A DNA stretch of 8,264 nt from Candidatus Sulfotelmatobacter sp. (GCA_030151135.1 JASLEQ010000623.1:1-8264); one strand, 5' to 3'; positions 1 through 5,107 are shown, counted from the stretch's first letter. The notes: generated by a model not told the origin, from the sequence alone. Translations and numbers: made by a program.

Positions 1-156
1 CGCTATCGCGAGGAGGTCATCCGCAAGCGAAAAGCAGAACAGGACATCGAAGCCCAACTCGCGGCGCTGGAAGCCCAGCTTCGAGGCGAGAAGAGCGAAG
101 GCGAATTCTTACCTGCCCCAATTGAAGCCGAGGCGCAGGGAATGGCAGCAGACTAG
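1..156 (+). CDS. C-terminal fragment of an unidentified charged, probably coiled-coil protein
   Basis: An open frame enters from the left edge and ends at a TAG at 154-156, leaving 51 residues. The first 35 residues are rich in Arg, Lys, Glu, Gln and Ala (RYREEV, KRKAEQ, EAQLAALEAQLRGEK) with Leu and Ala spaced as in an amphipathic or coiled-coil helix. The tail is acidic and Ala/Pro-rich and ends in GMAAD. Most third codon positions are G or C, as in the other genes here. No catalytic motif or recognisable domain is visible, so no function is offered. It converges on the minus-strand tRNA-Sec, with 27 bases between them and no clear terminator. The fragment could be the end of any cytoplasmic or membrane protein with a helical tail. 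Confidence 0.6.
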   Translation, partial: RYREEVIRKRKAEQDIEAQLAALEAQLRGEKSEGEFLPAPIEAEAQGMAAD

Positions 157-183
157 TCGCTGCCCGTGGCTGGCACAAAACTT

Positions 184-281
184 TGGCGGAAGCGAGTGGG
201 GGTCGAACCCACCGGTGACAGGATTGCCTGCCACCCGCCGGTTTTGAAGACCGGGACGATCACCGGACCGCATGCGCTTCC
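184..281 (-). tRNA. selC: tRNA-Sec (anticodon TCA), selenocysteine tRNA
   Basis: Read on the minus strand, this 98-base sequence has the special shape of bacterial selenocysteine tRNA. The acceptor arm is GGAAGCG/CGCTTCC with an eighth C-T opposition that does not pair. The D stem has 6 bp (GCGGTC/GATCGT, two G-T pairs) closed by a CGGT tetraloop. The anticodon stem is CCGGT/ACCGG around the loop CTTCAAA, giving anticodon TCA. The long variable arm has 9 bp (GGTGGCAGG/CCTGTCACC) with a CAAT loop. The T arm is GTGGG-TTCGACC-CCCAC. The gene ends in discriminator G and an encoded CCA. The tRNA is charged with Ser, converted to Sec by SelA and delivered to UGA by SelB. It implies that the genome encodes selenoproteins, although none is visible here. 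The long variable arm and 6-bp D stem exclude an ordinary suppressor-type or Trp tRNA. Confidence 0.95.
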
Positions 282-439
282 GCAGTCACTTAGCTCGCCG
301 TCGGACCGCTTCAAGACTAATTCAGCCGCATCCGGAAGCTCCTGCATGGCGGACTACAAAAGATTATCACCCGCTTTGATGTAACTGGAGTTTGCGCTTC
401 CGGACACCCGCACTCAGCCGTGATTTATTACCACAACAA

Positions 440-483
440 CATTATTGAGTGTGGATAATGAGCGAGATGGCGATTTATCGCCA
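440..483. repeat. Two adjacent short inverted repeats upstream of the GloVer gene
   Basis: The first pair is CATTAT (440-445) and ATAATG (455-460), around a 9-base loop. The second is TGGCGAT-TT-ATCGCCA (468-483), 7 bp per arm with a 2-base centre. The second has the form of a dimeric-regulator site rather than an RNA hairpin, because its centre is too short to fold well. No family can be assigned. Confidence 0.4.
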
Positions 484-497
484 ACAATGCCCGAAGA

Positions 498-512
498 AAT
501 GTGATTCACATT
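498..512. promoter_or_regulatory. Candidate operator: perfect 7-1-7 palindrome
   Basis: AATGTGA-T-TCACATT is a perfect inverted repeat whose right end overlaps the -35-like TTGATA at 511-516. The half-site TGTGA resembles CRP/FNR half-sites, but those are separated by six bases and here there is one. If it is an operator, it belongs to another family. The position over a -35 box would fit repression of the downstream secreted protein. The function is inferred. Confidence 0.35.
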
Positions 513-537
513 GATAAACCTTCGGCTTCGCTATAAA
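511..537 (+). promoter_or_regulatory. Weak sigma70-like promoter candidate for the GloVer gene
   Basis: TTGATA (511-516) and TATAAA (532-537) are separated by 15 bases, which is short for a sigma70 promoter. The start would fall near 544 and leave a 5' leader of about 130 bases before the ATG at 678. It is the best pair in the gap but not strong. Confidence 0.3.
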
Positions 538-677
538 CTTTGCGCCTGAAATATACGGGCAATGTGGGTGCCCGCGTGTTGGTTCTCGGTTCTCCCCCGA
601 ATCGGCCCCGGTTGTTCTCACCTGCTCAATTCATTCGGGTCGTTGTCCCGCGGGTGAAATGTCGCTAGGAGGAAAAC

Positions 678-2147
678 ATGCGGATTAGAAATGTTCATGT
701 GATCGAATCCATGTGCTGGAAAACGGTCTTCGCAATCTTTCTATTTTGTACCGTTGCGACGATTGCCTCGCAGGCGCAGAACTTCACTACTCTGACCAGT
801 TTTAACTCTTACGTTGACGGGGGTGCCCCCTATGGGTCACTCGCCCAGGGTTTCGACGGGAATTTTTACGGAACGACATCATCCGGCGGAAGCAATGGCA
901 CTCTCGCGGGTACAGTTTTCAGGATGACTCCCGAAGGGACGCTGACCGTGATTTACGCCTTTTGCTCCCAAATCAATTGCGCTGACGGCGAGAATCCTTT
1001 CGGAGGTCTGGTGCTAGGCACGGACGGCAATTTCTATGGAACGACGCTTGGTGGCGGGACCTTCGGAACCTTTGGAACTGTCTTCAAGATCACCTCCGGA
1101 GGCCAGTTGACCACGCTGCATAGTTTTCAAGGCTCCGACGGCGTCACCCTTTTCTTCGGACTGGCCCAAGCCACCGACGGCAACTTCTACGGCACTACTT
1201 ACGAAGGCGGATCAAGCACGAACTGTCCCGCTGGATGCGGCACGGTCTTTCAGATAACTCCTGCTGGCTCCTTCACGATGTTGCATAGCTTCTGCCCTCA
1301 GTCGGGTTGTGCTGATGGCTCCGCTCCTCAAGGCCTGCTCCCAGGCAGCGACGGCAACCTCTACGGAACTACCGGCAGCGGGGGGGCAAACGGGATGGGT
1401 ACGATCTTCAGAATCACGCCTGGCGGTGCGTTCACTACGTTGCACAGCTTCAACGGCGCTGACGGCAATTTTCCGATCGCAGCTTTGGTGCAAGCTGGTC
1501 AAAGCAATTTTGGATACGGCGCAACCGCGACTGGTGGAACACAGAGCAATGGCACCCTATTTAGCAGCACGGCGACCGGGAATGTTACGACTCTCTACAA
1601 TTTCTGTTCTCAAACGAACTGCGCCGACGGGCGGCAGCCCTCAGGACTGATACGGGCTACCGACGCAAATATCTACGGGACTACCCTGGGCGGTGGTAGT
1701 TCCTTCAGCGGGGGCGGCATCTTATTTGGAATGACTCCAACAGGCAAGTTCCACACACTTCATACTTTTTGCGCCTCGAGGACTTGTGCCGATGGCGAGG
1801 CACCCCGCGGAGGATTGATCCAGGGTACTGACGGAAGCATATACGGCACTACGCAATTAGATGGAACCGCCGGTGGCGGCACCGTGTTCCGGCTGACAGT
1901 GGGTCTTGCCCCTTTTGTGAGAACGAGTCCCTCCTTTGGCAGCGCGGGAGCAACGGTTGTCATTTTTGGAACTAATCTGACAGGGGCGACTGCTGTCAGC
2001 TTTAACGGCACGACGGCATCGTTTACGGTCGTCTCCGGCACGGAAATTACGGCCACGGTTCCCTCCGGAGCGACCAGCGGCACGGTCGCCGTGACAACTC
2101 CCAGCGGCACACTCACCAGCAATGTGCCTTTCCAGGTAGCAAAGTGA
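678..2147 (+). CDS. Secreted GloVer-repeat (TIGR03803-like) protein with C-terminal IPT/TIG domain
   Basis: The 489-residue product has an N-terminal signal peptide: a hydrophobic stretch at about 16-30, with likely cleavage after SQA at 31-33. Seven repeats of 50-58 residues follow. Each is built on a DGNFYGTT core (60-67, 116-123, 167-174, 224-232, a degenerate copy at 275-283, 329-336, 385-392) followed by GTVF.ITP.G..TTLHSF. This is the Gloeo_Verruco (GloVer) repeat, common in Acidobacteriota, Verrucomicrobia and cyanobacteria and of unknown function. Seven such repeats could close a beta-propeller, which is an inference. Residues about 411-487 form an Ig-like IPT/TIG domain (GSAGATVVIFGTNL, VSFNGT, ITATVPSGATSGTVAVTT). 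Four repeat junctions carry CX4C-ADG (Cys 96/101, 206/211, 310/315, 365/370), and two others lack these cysteines. AGGAGG five bases upstream supports the ATG start. No catalytic residues are evident; adhesion or carbohydrate binding at the cell surface is a guess. Confidence 0.85.
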   Translation: MRIRNVHVIESMCWKTVFAIFLFCTVATIASQAQNFTTLTSFNSYVDGGAPYGSLAQGFDGNFYGTTSSGGSNGTLAGTVFRMTPEGTLTVIYAFCSQINCADGENPFGGLVLGTDGNFYGTTLGGGTFGTFGTVFKITSGGQLTTLHSFQGSDGVTLFFGLAQATDGNFYGTTYEGGSSTNCPAGCGTVFQITPAGSFTMLHSFCPQSGCADGSAPQGLLPGSDGNLYGTTGSGGANGMGTIFRITPGGAFTTLHSFNGADGNFPIAALVQAGQSNFGYGATATGGTQSNGTLFSSTATGNVTTLYNFCSQTNCADGRQPSGLIRATDANIYGTTLGGGSSFSGGGILFGMTPTGKFHTLHTFCASRTCADGEAPRGGLIQGTDGSIYGTTQLDGTAGGGTVFRLTVGLAPFVRTSPSFGSAGATVVIFGTNLTGATAVSFNGTTASFTVVSGTEITATVPSGATSGTVAVTTPSGTLTSNVPFQVAK

Positions 2148-2318
2148 CAGCTTAACCGATAAATGTCGGGCCGCCCTTTTGACGCGCCTCTCTTCCAGGC
2201 AGGAACAACCCTGTGGCGCAAGGGTATTGCTTACAGGCGATTTCGCGCTTTGAGCCGCAAAGTATGGTTACTGATGAAAACTTGCCGTTACACTCAAAAC
2301 CCTAGAATCGGTATCACC

Positions 2319-2350
2319 GGCTCCGGATCACCTCCGGAGCCTTCCTTCCT
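2319..2350 (+). terminator. Possible intrinsic terminator for the GloVer transcript
   Basis: GGCTCCGGA and TCCGGAGCC form a perfect 9-bp stem with a 5-base loop (2319-2341), followed by a T-rich but interrupted run, TTCCTTCCTT. It lies about 170 bases after the GloVer stop codon. The broken T run makes it weaker than the other terminators here. It could equally be a repeat-element hairpin. Confidence 0.4.
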
Positions 2351-2357
2351 TATTCTC

Positions 2358-2372
2358 ATCCCGATTCGGGAT
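2358..2372. repeat. Perfect 7-1-7 palindrome
   Basis: ATCCCGA-T-TCGGGAT is a perfect inverted repeat. Its left half recurs as TCTCATCCCGA at 2375-2385. It is too compact for a stable RNA hairpin, so a protein site or a remnant of a dispersed repeat is more likely. Confidence 0.35.
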
Positions 2373-2416
2373 AATCTCATCCCGAACTTGTCCTGATCTA
2401 GTCCAAAACACACAGT

Positions 2417-2458
2417 AAAAGACCCACGAAAGCCCGAATTTCGTGTGGTTTCGTGGGT
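2417..2458 (-). terminator. Hairpin with short T run on the minus strand
   Basis: On the minus strand ACCCACGAAA pairs with TTTCGTGGGT (10 bp, 17-base loop), followed by C and TTTT at 2420-2417. The loop repeats part of the arm (CACGAAA). It could end a short minus-strand transcript covering the tRNA-Sec fragment at 2468-2509, or it could be a dispersed intergenic repeat. The T run is short, so termination strength is uncertain. Confidence 0.4.
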
Positions 2459-2467
2459 GACTAAAGC

Positions 2468-2509
2468 TTTGAAGACCGGGACAATCGCCTGGACCGCATG
2501 CGCTTCCGC
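2468..2509 (-). pseudogene. Truncated duplicate of the tRNA-Sec 5' half
   Basis: This 42-base segment matches 243-283, the 5' half of tRNA-Sec from just upstream of its 5' end to the anticodon loop. The two differ by two substitutions and one inserted base. It has the same strand as the intact tRNA and keeps the acceptor 5' strand, a pairable D arm and the CTTCAAA anticodon loop. Similarity stops abruptly right after the anticodon loop, so there is no variable arm, T arm or acceptor 3' strand. It cannot make a tRNA. It may mark the far end of an inserted segment, or a captured tRNA half used in another RNA. Confidence 0.8.
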
Positions 2510-2534
2510 GACTCCAGCCATTCTAATAGAGACG

Positions 2535-2561
2535 AAAAAAGCGCAGACTCGCGCCCGCGCT
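2535..2561 (-). terminator. Intrinsic terminator of the peroxiredoxin gene
   Basis: Beginning 23 bases past the peroxiredoxin stop, the minus strand can fold a 9-bp stem (two G-T pairs) capped by a GCGA tetraloop (2540-2561). It is followed directly by a run of T (2540-2535). The position, GC-rich stem and T run fit a Rho-independent terminator. Confidence 0.75.
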
Positions 2562-2583
2562 GATCCTGTAACGCAAGAGACGA

Positions 2584-3264
2584 TTATTTCGGCTGCGGCG
2601 CTGTCCTCAGATATGGCTTGATTGTCTTGAAGCCAGGAAATTTTTGCTGGGCCTCTTCGTTCGACACCGCCCCGGTAAGAATCACGTCGTCCCCCGATTT
2701 CCAATTCACCGGAGTGGCGACTTTATGCTTCGCCGTAAGTTGCATGGAATCGATCACCCGCAGGATCTCGTCGAAGTTGCGGCCGGTCGTCATCGGATAG
2801 CTGAGTTGTAGCTTGATCCGCTTGTCCGGACCGATGACAAAAACGGTCCGCACGGTCGCGTTATCGGCGGGCGTCCGGCCCTCGCACGTATCGCCTATGT
2901 CGCCTGGAAGCATTCCGTAGAGCTTTGCAACCTTGAGTTGCGGATCGCCGATCATCGGGTAGTTCACCGCGGCACCCTGCGTTTCTTCAATATCTTTCTC
3001 CCACTTTTCGTGGCTTGAAACTGGATCCACGCTCAGCCCAAGTATCTTCACGTTCCGCTTGGCGAACTCTGGCTGCAGTTTTGCCATGTATCCCAGCTCG
3101 GTTGTGCAAACAGGGGTAAAGTCTTTCGGGTGCGAAAACAGAATGGCCCAGCTATTCCCGATCCAATCGTGAAAATGAATCGTGCCCTGCGTAGTCTCCG
3201 CAGTAAAGTCGGGAGCGACGTCGTTAATCCTCGGGACACTATAGGTTTCGGTCGCGGTCGTCAT
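2584..3264 (-). CDS. 1-Cys peroxiredoxin (Prx6 family)
   Basis: The 226-residue product reduces hydrogen peroxide and organic peroxides in the cytoplasm through a Cys-sulfenic acid intermediate. The AhpC/TSA thioredoxin fold opens with NDVAPDFTAETTQGTIHFHDW (about residues 14-34). The active-site motif PKDFTPVC gives Thr50 and peroxidatic Cys53, and Arg139 in ATVRTVF is the matching catalytic Arg. The extended C-terminal domain (SYPMTTGRNFDEILRVIDSMQL, then TPVNWKSGDDVI and FPGFKTIKPYLR) and the length are typical of Prx6 rather than typical 2-Cys enzymes. A second Cys (127) occurs, but there is no C-terminal VCP motif. I chose the ATG at 3264 because GGAGG (3277-3273) precedes it by eight bases and the family's N-terminus starts there. 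The frame stays open to 3402, but that stretch covers the leader terminator. The gene has its own terminator and a long leader with an apparent Cys-codon attenuator. Confidence 0.93.
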   Translation of the reverse strand: MTTATETYSVPRINDVAPDFTAETTQGTIHFHDWIGNSWAILFSHPKDFTPVCTTELGYMAKLQPEFAKRNVKILGLSVDPVSSHEKWEKDIEETQGAAVNYPMIGDPQLKVAKLYGMLPGDIGDTCEGRTPADNATVRTVFVIGPDKRIKLQLSYPMTTGRNFDEILRVIDSMQLTAKHKVATPVNWKSGDDVILTGAVSNEEAQQKFPGFKTIKPYLRTAPQPK

Positions 3265-3341
3265 TGGTAGTTCCTCCGTAAATTCCATCGGTTGATGTTT
3301 TCGAAATCCGCCCGCTCCGGTGCCCAGCTCACAAAGCGGAT

Positions 3342-3374
3342 GAAAACAAAACCCACCCGCTTTGGCCGGGTGGG
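3342..3374 (-). terminator. Intrinsic terminator in the peroxiredoxin leader (attenuator)
   Basis: On the minus strand CCCACCCG pairs perfectly with CGGGTGGG (3374-3352) around a 7-base loop, followed immediately by TTTTGTTTT (3351-3343). It is the strongest-looking terminator in the window. It lies 78 bases upstream of the peroxiredoxin start and about 83 bases after the predicted transcription start. No other minus-strand gene lies between it and the promoter except the Cys-rich leader ORF, so it must act within the peroxiredoxin leader. Confidence 0.8.
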
Positions 3375-3409
3375 TGGGAGAAATTCGTTGAATGCTACCC
3401 ACACACCGG
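3366..3409 (-). promoter_or_regulatory. Alternative antiterminator pairing in the peroxiredoxin leader
   Basis: On the minus strand CCGGTGTGTGGG (3409-3398) can pair with CCCACCCACCCGG (3378-3366): 11 Watson-Crick pairs with one bulged C and one U-C mismatch. This would consume the whole 5' arm of the terminator. The upstream arm is exactly codons 17-20 of the leader ORF. A ribosome finishing the ORF would cover it, and one stalled at Cys codons 11-13 would leave it free. A competing upstream hairpin (CACCG 3443-3439 with CGGTG 3408-3404, and GCGA 3433-3430 with TCGC 3419-3416) places the Cys codons in its loop. No folding energies were calculated. Confidence 0.55.
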
Positions 3410-3457
3410 CATCGGGCGACAACAACACATCGCTCCGGCGGTGAATGAGTGAATCAT
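3395..3457 (-). CDS. Cys-rich 20-residue leader peptide of the peroxiredoxin gene
   Basis: The frame runs ATG to TAG on the minus strand and encodes 20 residues. Residues 10-14 read MCCCR (three consecutive TGT codons at 3427-3419) and residues 16-20 read MPVCG. The ATG lies seven bases from the end of the -10 hexamer, so the predicted mRNA begins at or next to the start codon. No Shine-Dalgarno is present, so translation would be leaderless. The stop is 20 bases before the leader terminator. Leaderless polycysteine ORFs that attenuate downstream genes in response to cysteine are known in mycobacteria. The same logic here would raise peroxiredoxin expression when charged Cys-tRNA is scarce. 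The peptide itself probably has no function. Chance occurrence is possible, but promoter, stop codon, terminator and alternative pairing all fit. Confidence 0.65.
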   Translation of the reverse strand: MIHSFTAGAMCCCRPMPVCG

Positions 3458-3463
3458 AGGTTT

Positions 3464-3492
3464 AGCATAGGCGGGACCGGCGGCAGTGTCAA
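3464..3492 (-). promoter_or_regulatory. Sigma70-type promoter for the peroxiredoxin leader
   Basis: On the minus strand a consensus -35, TTGACA (3492-3487), is followed by a 17-base spacer and TATGCT (3469-3464). The start is predicted at about 3457, the A of the leader ORF's ATG. It is the best promoter match in the window. It lies in the gap shared with the divergent PhzF-family gene. Confidence 0.7.
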
Positions 3493-3542
3493 ACGCCCTA
3501 GCAGCGCGTGTTCAGGGGATTTTTTGCATCGCCCGCGCGATC

Positions 3543-3557
3543 GCAATCATCGATTGC
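3543..3557. repeat. 6-3-6 inverted repeat upstream of the PhzF-family gene
   Basis: GCAATC-ATC-GATTGC lies 26 bases before the PhzF-family start codon. It could be a regulator site or a small hairpin in the 5' leader. Nothing in the sequence shows which. Confidence 0.3.
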
Positions 3558-3583
3558 TACGAAGTATCGAGATGGAAACCTAA

Positions 3584-4477
3584 ATGGCAACCGAGACGCG
3601 ACGCTTCGCAATGGCTCAATGGGACGTCTTCAGCGCACGTGCGCTCGAGGGCAATTCCCTCGCTGTCCTATTCGATGGACGAGGTCTTACGGACGCGGAA
3701 ATGCAGGCCATCGCCAAAGAGACCAATCTTTCCGAGACTACTTTCGTATTGCCCCGCGACCCGGAAGTGGAACGTGCCCGTGGCGTACGCGTCCGCATCT
3801 TCACCGTCGAAGAAGAACTCCCTTTTGCCGGTCATCCCACCCTCGGGACGGCGTTTGCATTACGCGGAAATACCGGCGTAGCCGAAATCGCTTTGGAGTT
3901 GAATGCAGGCCGAGTTCCAGTGCGCTTTGAAGATAAAGAAGGAGAGCCGGTTTTTGGGGAGATGACGCAAAATGACCCGGTGTTCGGTTCCATTCACGAT
4001 CGGGATGCTGTTGCCCGCGCCACCGGGCTGAGCGTCGATGACTTCCATCCTGAACTCCCAATCCAGACCGTATCAACCGGACTCCCCTTCACGATCGCAC
4101 CCCTGAAATCTCTGGCCGCCATCCGCGGCCTGCGTGTGAATTTGCGGTCAGCCGCCGAATACCTTCAGAATTCTGGTAGCAAGTTCTTTTATTTCGTCAG
4201 CCGCGAAACTGTCGACCCCGACGCGCGACTGCACGCCCGCATGTTGTTCTACAACGGCGAGGACCCGGCCACGGGATCGGCCGCGGGCTGCACCGCTGCA
4301 TGGATGGTGCAACACGGTGTCGCGGAACCCGAGCAGCGCGTGCTGATCGAACAAGGCATCGAAATGCGCCGTCCCAGCAGAATCTTTGTTCGCGCTTCGC
4401 GCCGCGATAACCGTATAGTTAACGTCCGCGTCGCAGGCAATGCGATCGAAGTTATTCGTGGCGAGATTTTCCTCTAA
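3584..4477 (+). CDS. PhzF-family isomerase-like protein
   Basis: The 297-residue product has the two-lobed diaminopimelate-epimerase-like fold of the PhzF family, judged from its motifs. The N-terminal half has DVFSARALEGNSLAV (14-28), the catalytic Glu51 in NLSETTF (48-54), and RIFTVEEELPFAGHPTLGTA (71-90) with the conserved GHP. The C-terminal half has NGEDPATGSAAG (224-235), which forms the second half of the active site. Length is normal for the family. PhzF itself isomerises trans-2,3-dihydro-3-hydroxyanthranilate in phenazine synthesis. No other phenazine gene is present, and most family members are broad or uncharacterised isomerases, so the substrate is unknown. I chose the ATG at 3584 because ETRRFAMAQWDVF aligns with the usual first strand; the ATG at 3611 would cut it. 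The Shine-Dalgarno is poor. The gene is divergent from the peroxiredoxin leader and has no clear downstream partner. Confidence 0.88.
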   Translation: MATETRRFAMAQWDVFSARALEGNSLAVLFDGRGLTDAEMQAIAKETNLSETTFVLPRDPEVERARGVRVRIFTVEEELPFAGHPTLGTAFALRGNTGVAEIALELNAGRVPVRFEDKEGEPVFGEMTQNDPVFGSIHDRDAVARATGLSVDDFHPELPIQTVSTGLPFTIAPLKSLAAIRGLRVNLRSAAEYLQNSGSKFFYFVSRETVDPDARLHARMLFYNGEDPATGSAAGCTAAWMVQHGVAEPEQRVLIEQGIEMRRPSRIFVRASRRDNRIVNVRVAGNAIEVIRGEIFL

Positions 4478-4531
4478 CGTCTGTCTCGCAAAATACGGAA
4501 AATACTGACGACGATTCATCCTTGAAAAATG

Positions 4532-4553
4532 CAATGGCCGAAAGGTTCCATTG
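4532..4553 (+). repeat. Hairpin downstream of the PhzF-family gene
   Basis: CAATGG (4532-4537) pairs with CCATTG (4548-4553). Between them CC-GAAA-GG can add two pairs and a GNRA tetraloop, with two T bulged. No T run follows, so it is not a classical terminator. It lies 55 bases past the PhzF-family stop codon. Confidence 0.35.
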
Positions 4554-4566
4554 GCTTCGACGATAC

Positions 4567-4595
4567 TTTACAGCGCGGCATTTTCCTTTTAGCAT
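4567..4595 (+). promoter_or_regulatory. Promoter candidate for the receiver-domain gene
   Basis: TTTACA (4567-4572) and TAGCAT (4590-4595) are separated by 17 bases. Transcription would start near 4602 and give a leader of about 80 bases before the ATG at 4682. Each hexamer has two mismatches to consensus. Confidence 0.4.
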
Positions 4596-4681
4596 CCATC
4601 TCGCTCTGTAATTCTTCACAATTGAGAACGGCCTCCACCGGATCGCCCGGCTCCCGGGTGAAGGTGGGTTGCGGAAGGCGA

Positions 4682-5107
4682 ATGAAACCAAAACGCACGA
4701 TCTTGTGTGTCGACGATAATGAGCAGTCGCTCTCCCATCGCAAAATCATGTTGGAAACTCGTGGTTATCGCGTCGCAAGCTTTTCGCGGAGCGATGAAGC
4801 GCTGGAGCGTTTTGCTCAGGGCGGCGTGGATCTTGTCATCGCCGATCTGGCCATGCCGGGTCTCGATGGCCCTCAACTCATCGGCAAGATGAAGACCATC
4901 TCACCGCAGACCCCTGCAATTCTGATCTCCAGCAAAGTGCGCGTCTACGATCACGACTCGAAAGCTGACATCTTTCTCACCAAGGGCATGTATTCTCCTG
5001 CTGATTTGCTCGAGCGGGTACGCCTGCTGCTAATTCGCAAACGGGGACCAAAGCGAATGCAACAGCCTCGTACGGCACCTGTAGCTGAGCATGTTGGCGT
5101 AGCCTGA
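4682..5107 (+). CDS. Stand-alone receiver-domain (CheY-like) response regulator
   Basis: The 141-residue product is a single phosphoacceptor receiver domain. It shows the acidic pair Asp11-Asp12 (ILCVDDNE), the phosphoacceptor Asp55 (VIADLAMPGLDG), the Ser at 83/84 after the fourth strand (AILISSK) and the conserved Lys101 (FLTKG). The remaining 40 residues complete the last helix and end in a basic, Pro/Arg-containing tail without a DNA-binding or enzymatic domain. It would pass phosphate or act by protein contact, with a histidine kinase encoded elsewhere. I chose the ATG at 4682 because the receiver begins five residues later and GGAAGG (4673-4678) precedes it closely. An in-frame GTG at 4658 and the longer upstream frame from 4529 add no recognisable sequence. 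It sits between unrelated genes, so neighbourhood gives no clue to its signal. Confidence 0.85.
   Translation: MKPKRTILCVDDNEQSLSHRKIMLETRGYRVASFSRSDEALERFAQGGVDLVIADLAMPGLDGPQLIGKMKTISPQTPAILISSKVRVYDHDSKADIFLTKGMYSPADLLERVRLLLIRKRGPKRMQQPRTAPVAEHVGVA

Larger units (their letters stand above)
282..677. other. Intergenic region between tRNA-Sec and the GloVer gene; no gene seen
   Basis: This stretch of about 400 bases holds no convincing coding frame. The weak plus-strand frame from 166 to 384 begins inside the antisense of tRNA-Sec and has no ribosome site. The region is more AT-rich around 420-540 and carries three short inverted repeats (440-460, 468-483, 498-512) and a possible promoter (511-537). 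A good Shine-Dalgarno, AGGAGG at 667-672, precedes the downstream ATG by five bases. Confidence 0.6.
2148..2583. other. Intergenic region with hairpins and a tRNA-Sec fragment; no protein gene seen
   Basis: This 436-base gap lies between the convergent GloVer and peroxiredoxin genes. I see no supported protein frame. It contains a hairpin at 2319-2341, a palindrome at 2358-2372, a long-stem hairpin at 2422-2458, a partial tRNA-Sec copy at 2468-2509 and the peroxiredoxin terminator at 2535-2561. The 11-mer TCTCATCCCGA occurs twice (2354-2364 and 2375-2385). Confidence 0.6.

Noticed and set aside
166..384. 72-codon plus-strand frame overlapping tRNA-Sec
   Set aside because: It begins inside the antisense of tRNA-Sec; phrases like VGVEPT are the usual false translation of tRNA genes.
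2584..3264. Selenocysteine version of the peroxiredoxin
   Set aside because: The peroxidatic residue is encoded by a Cys codon and no in-frame TGA occurs, despite the nearby tRNA-Sec.
3265..3402. N-terminal extension of the peroxiredoxin up to 3402
   Set aside because: The extension would translate the leader terminator, has no family similarity, and the ATG at 3264 has a well-placed GGAGG.
3584..4477. Evidence for a phenazine biosynthesis cluster
   Set aside because: Only a PhzF-family protein is present; no phzA, B, D, E or G-like gene is nearby, and the family is mostly unrelated to phenazines.
4529..4681. Longer upstream start for the receiver protein
   Set aside because: The extra 51 residues resemble no domain and would overlap the predicted promoter; the receiver begins right after the ATG at 4682.
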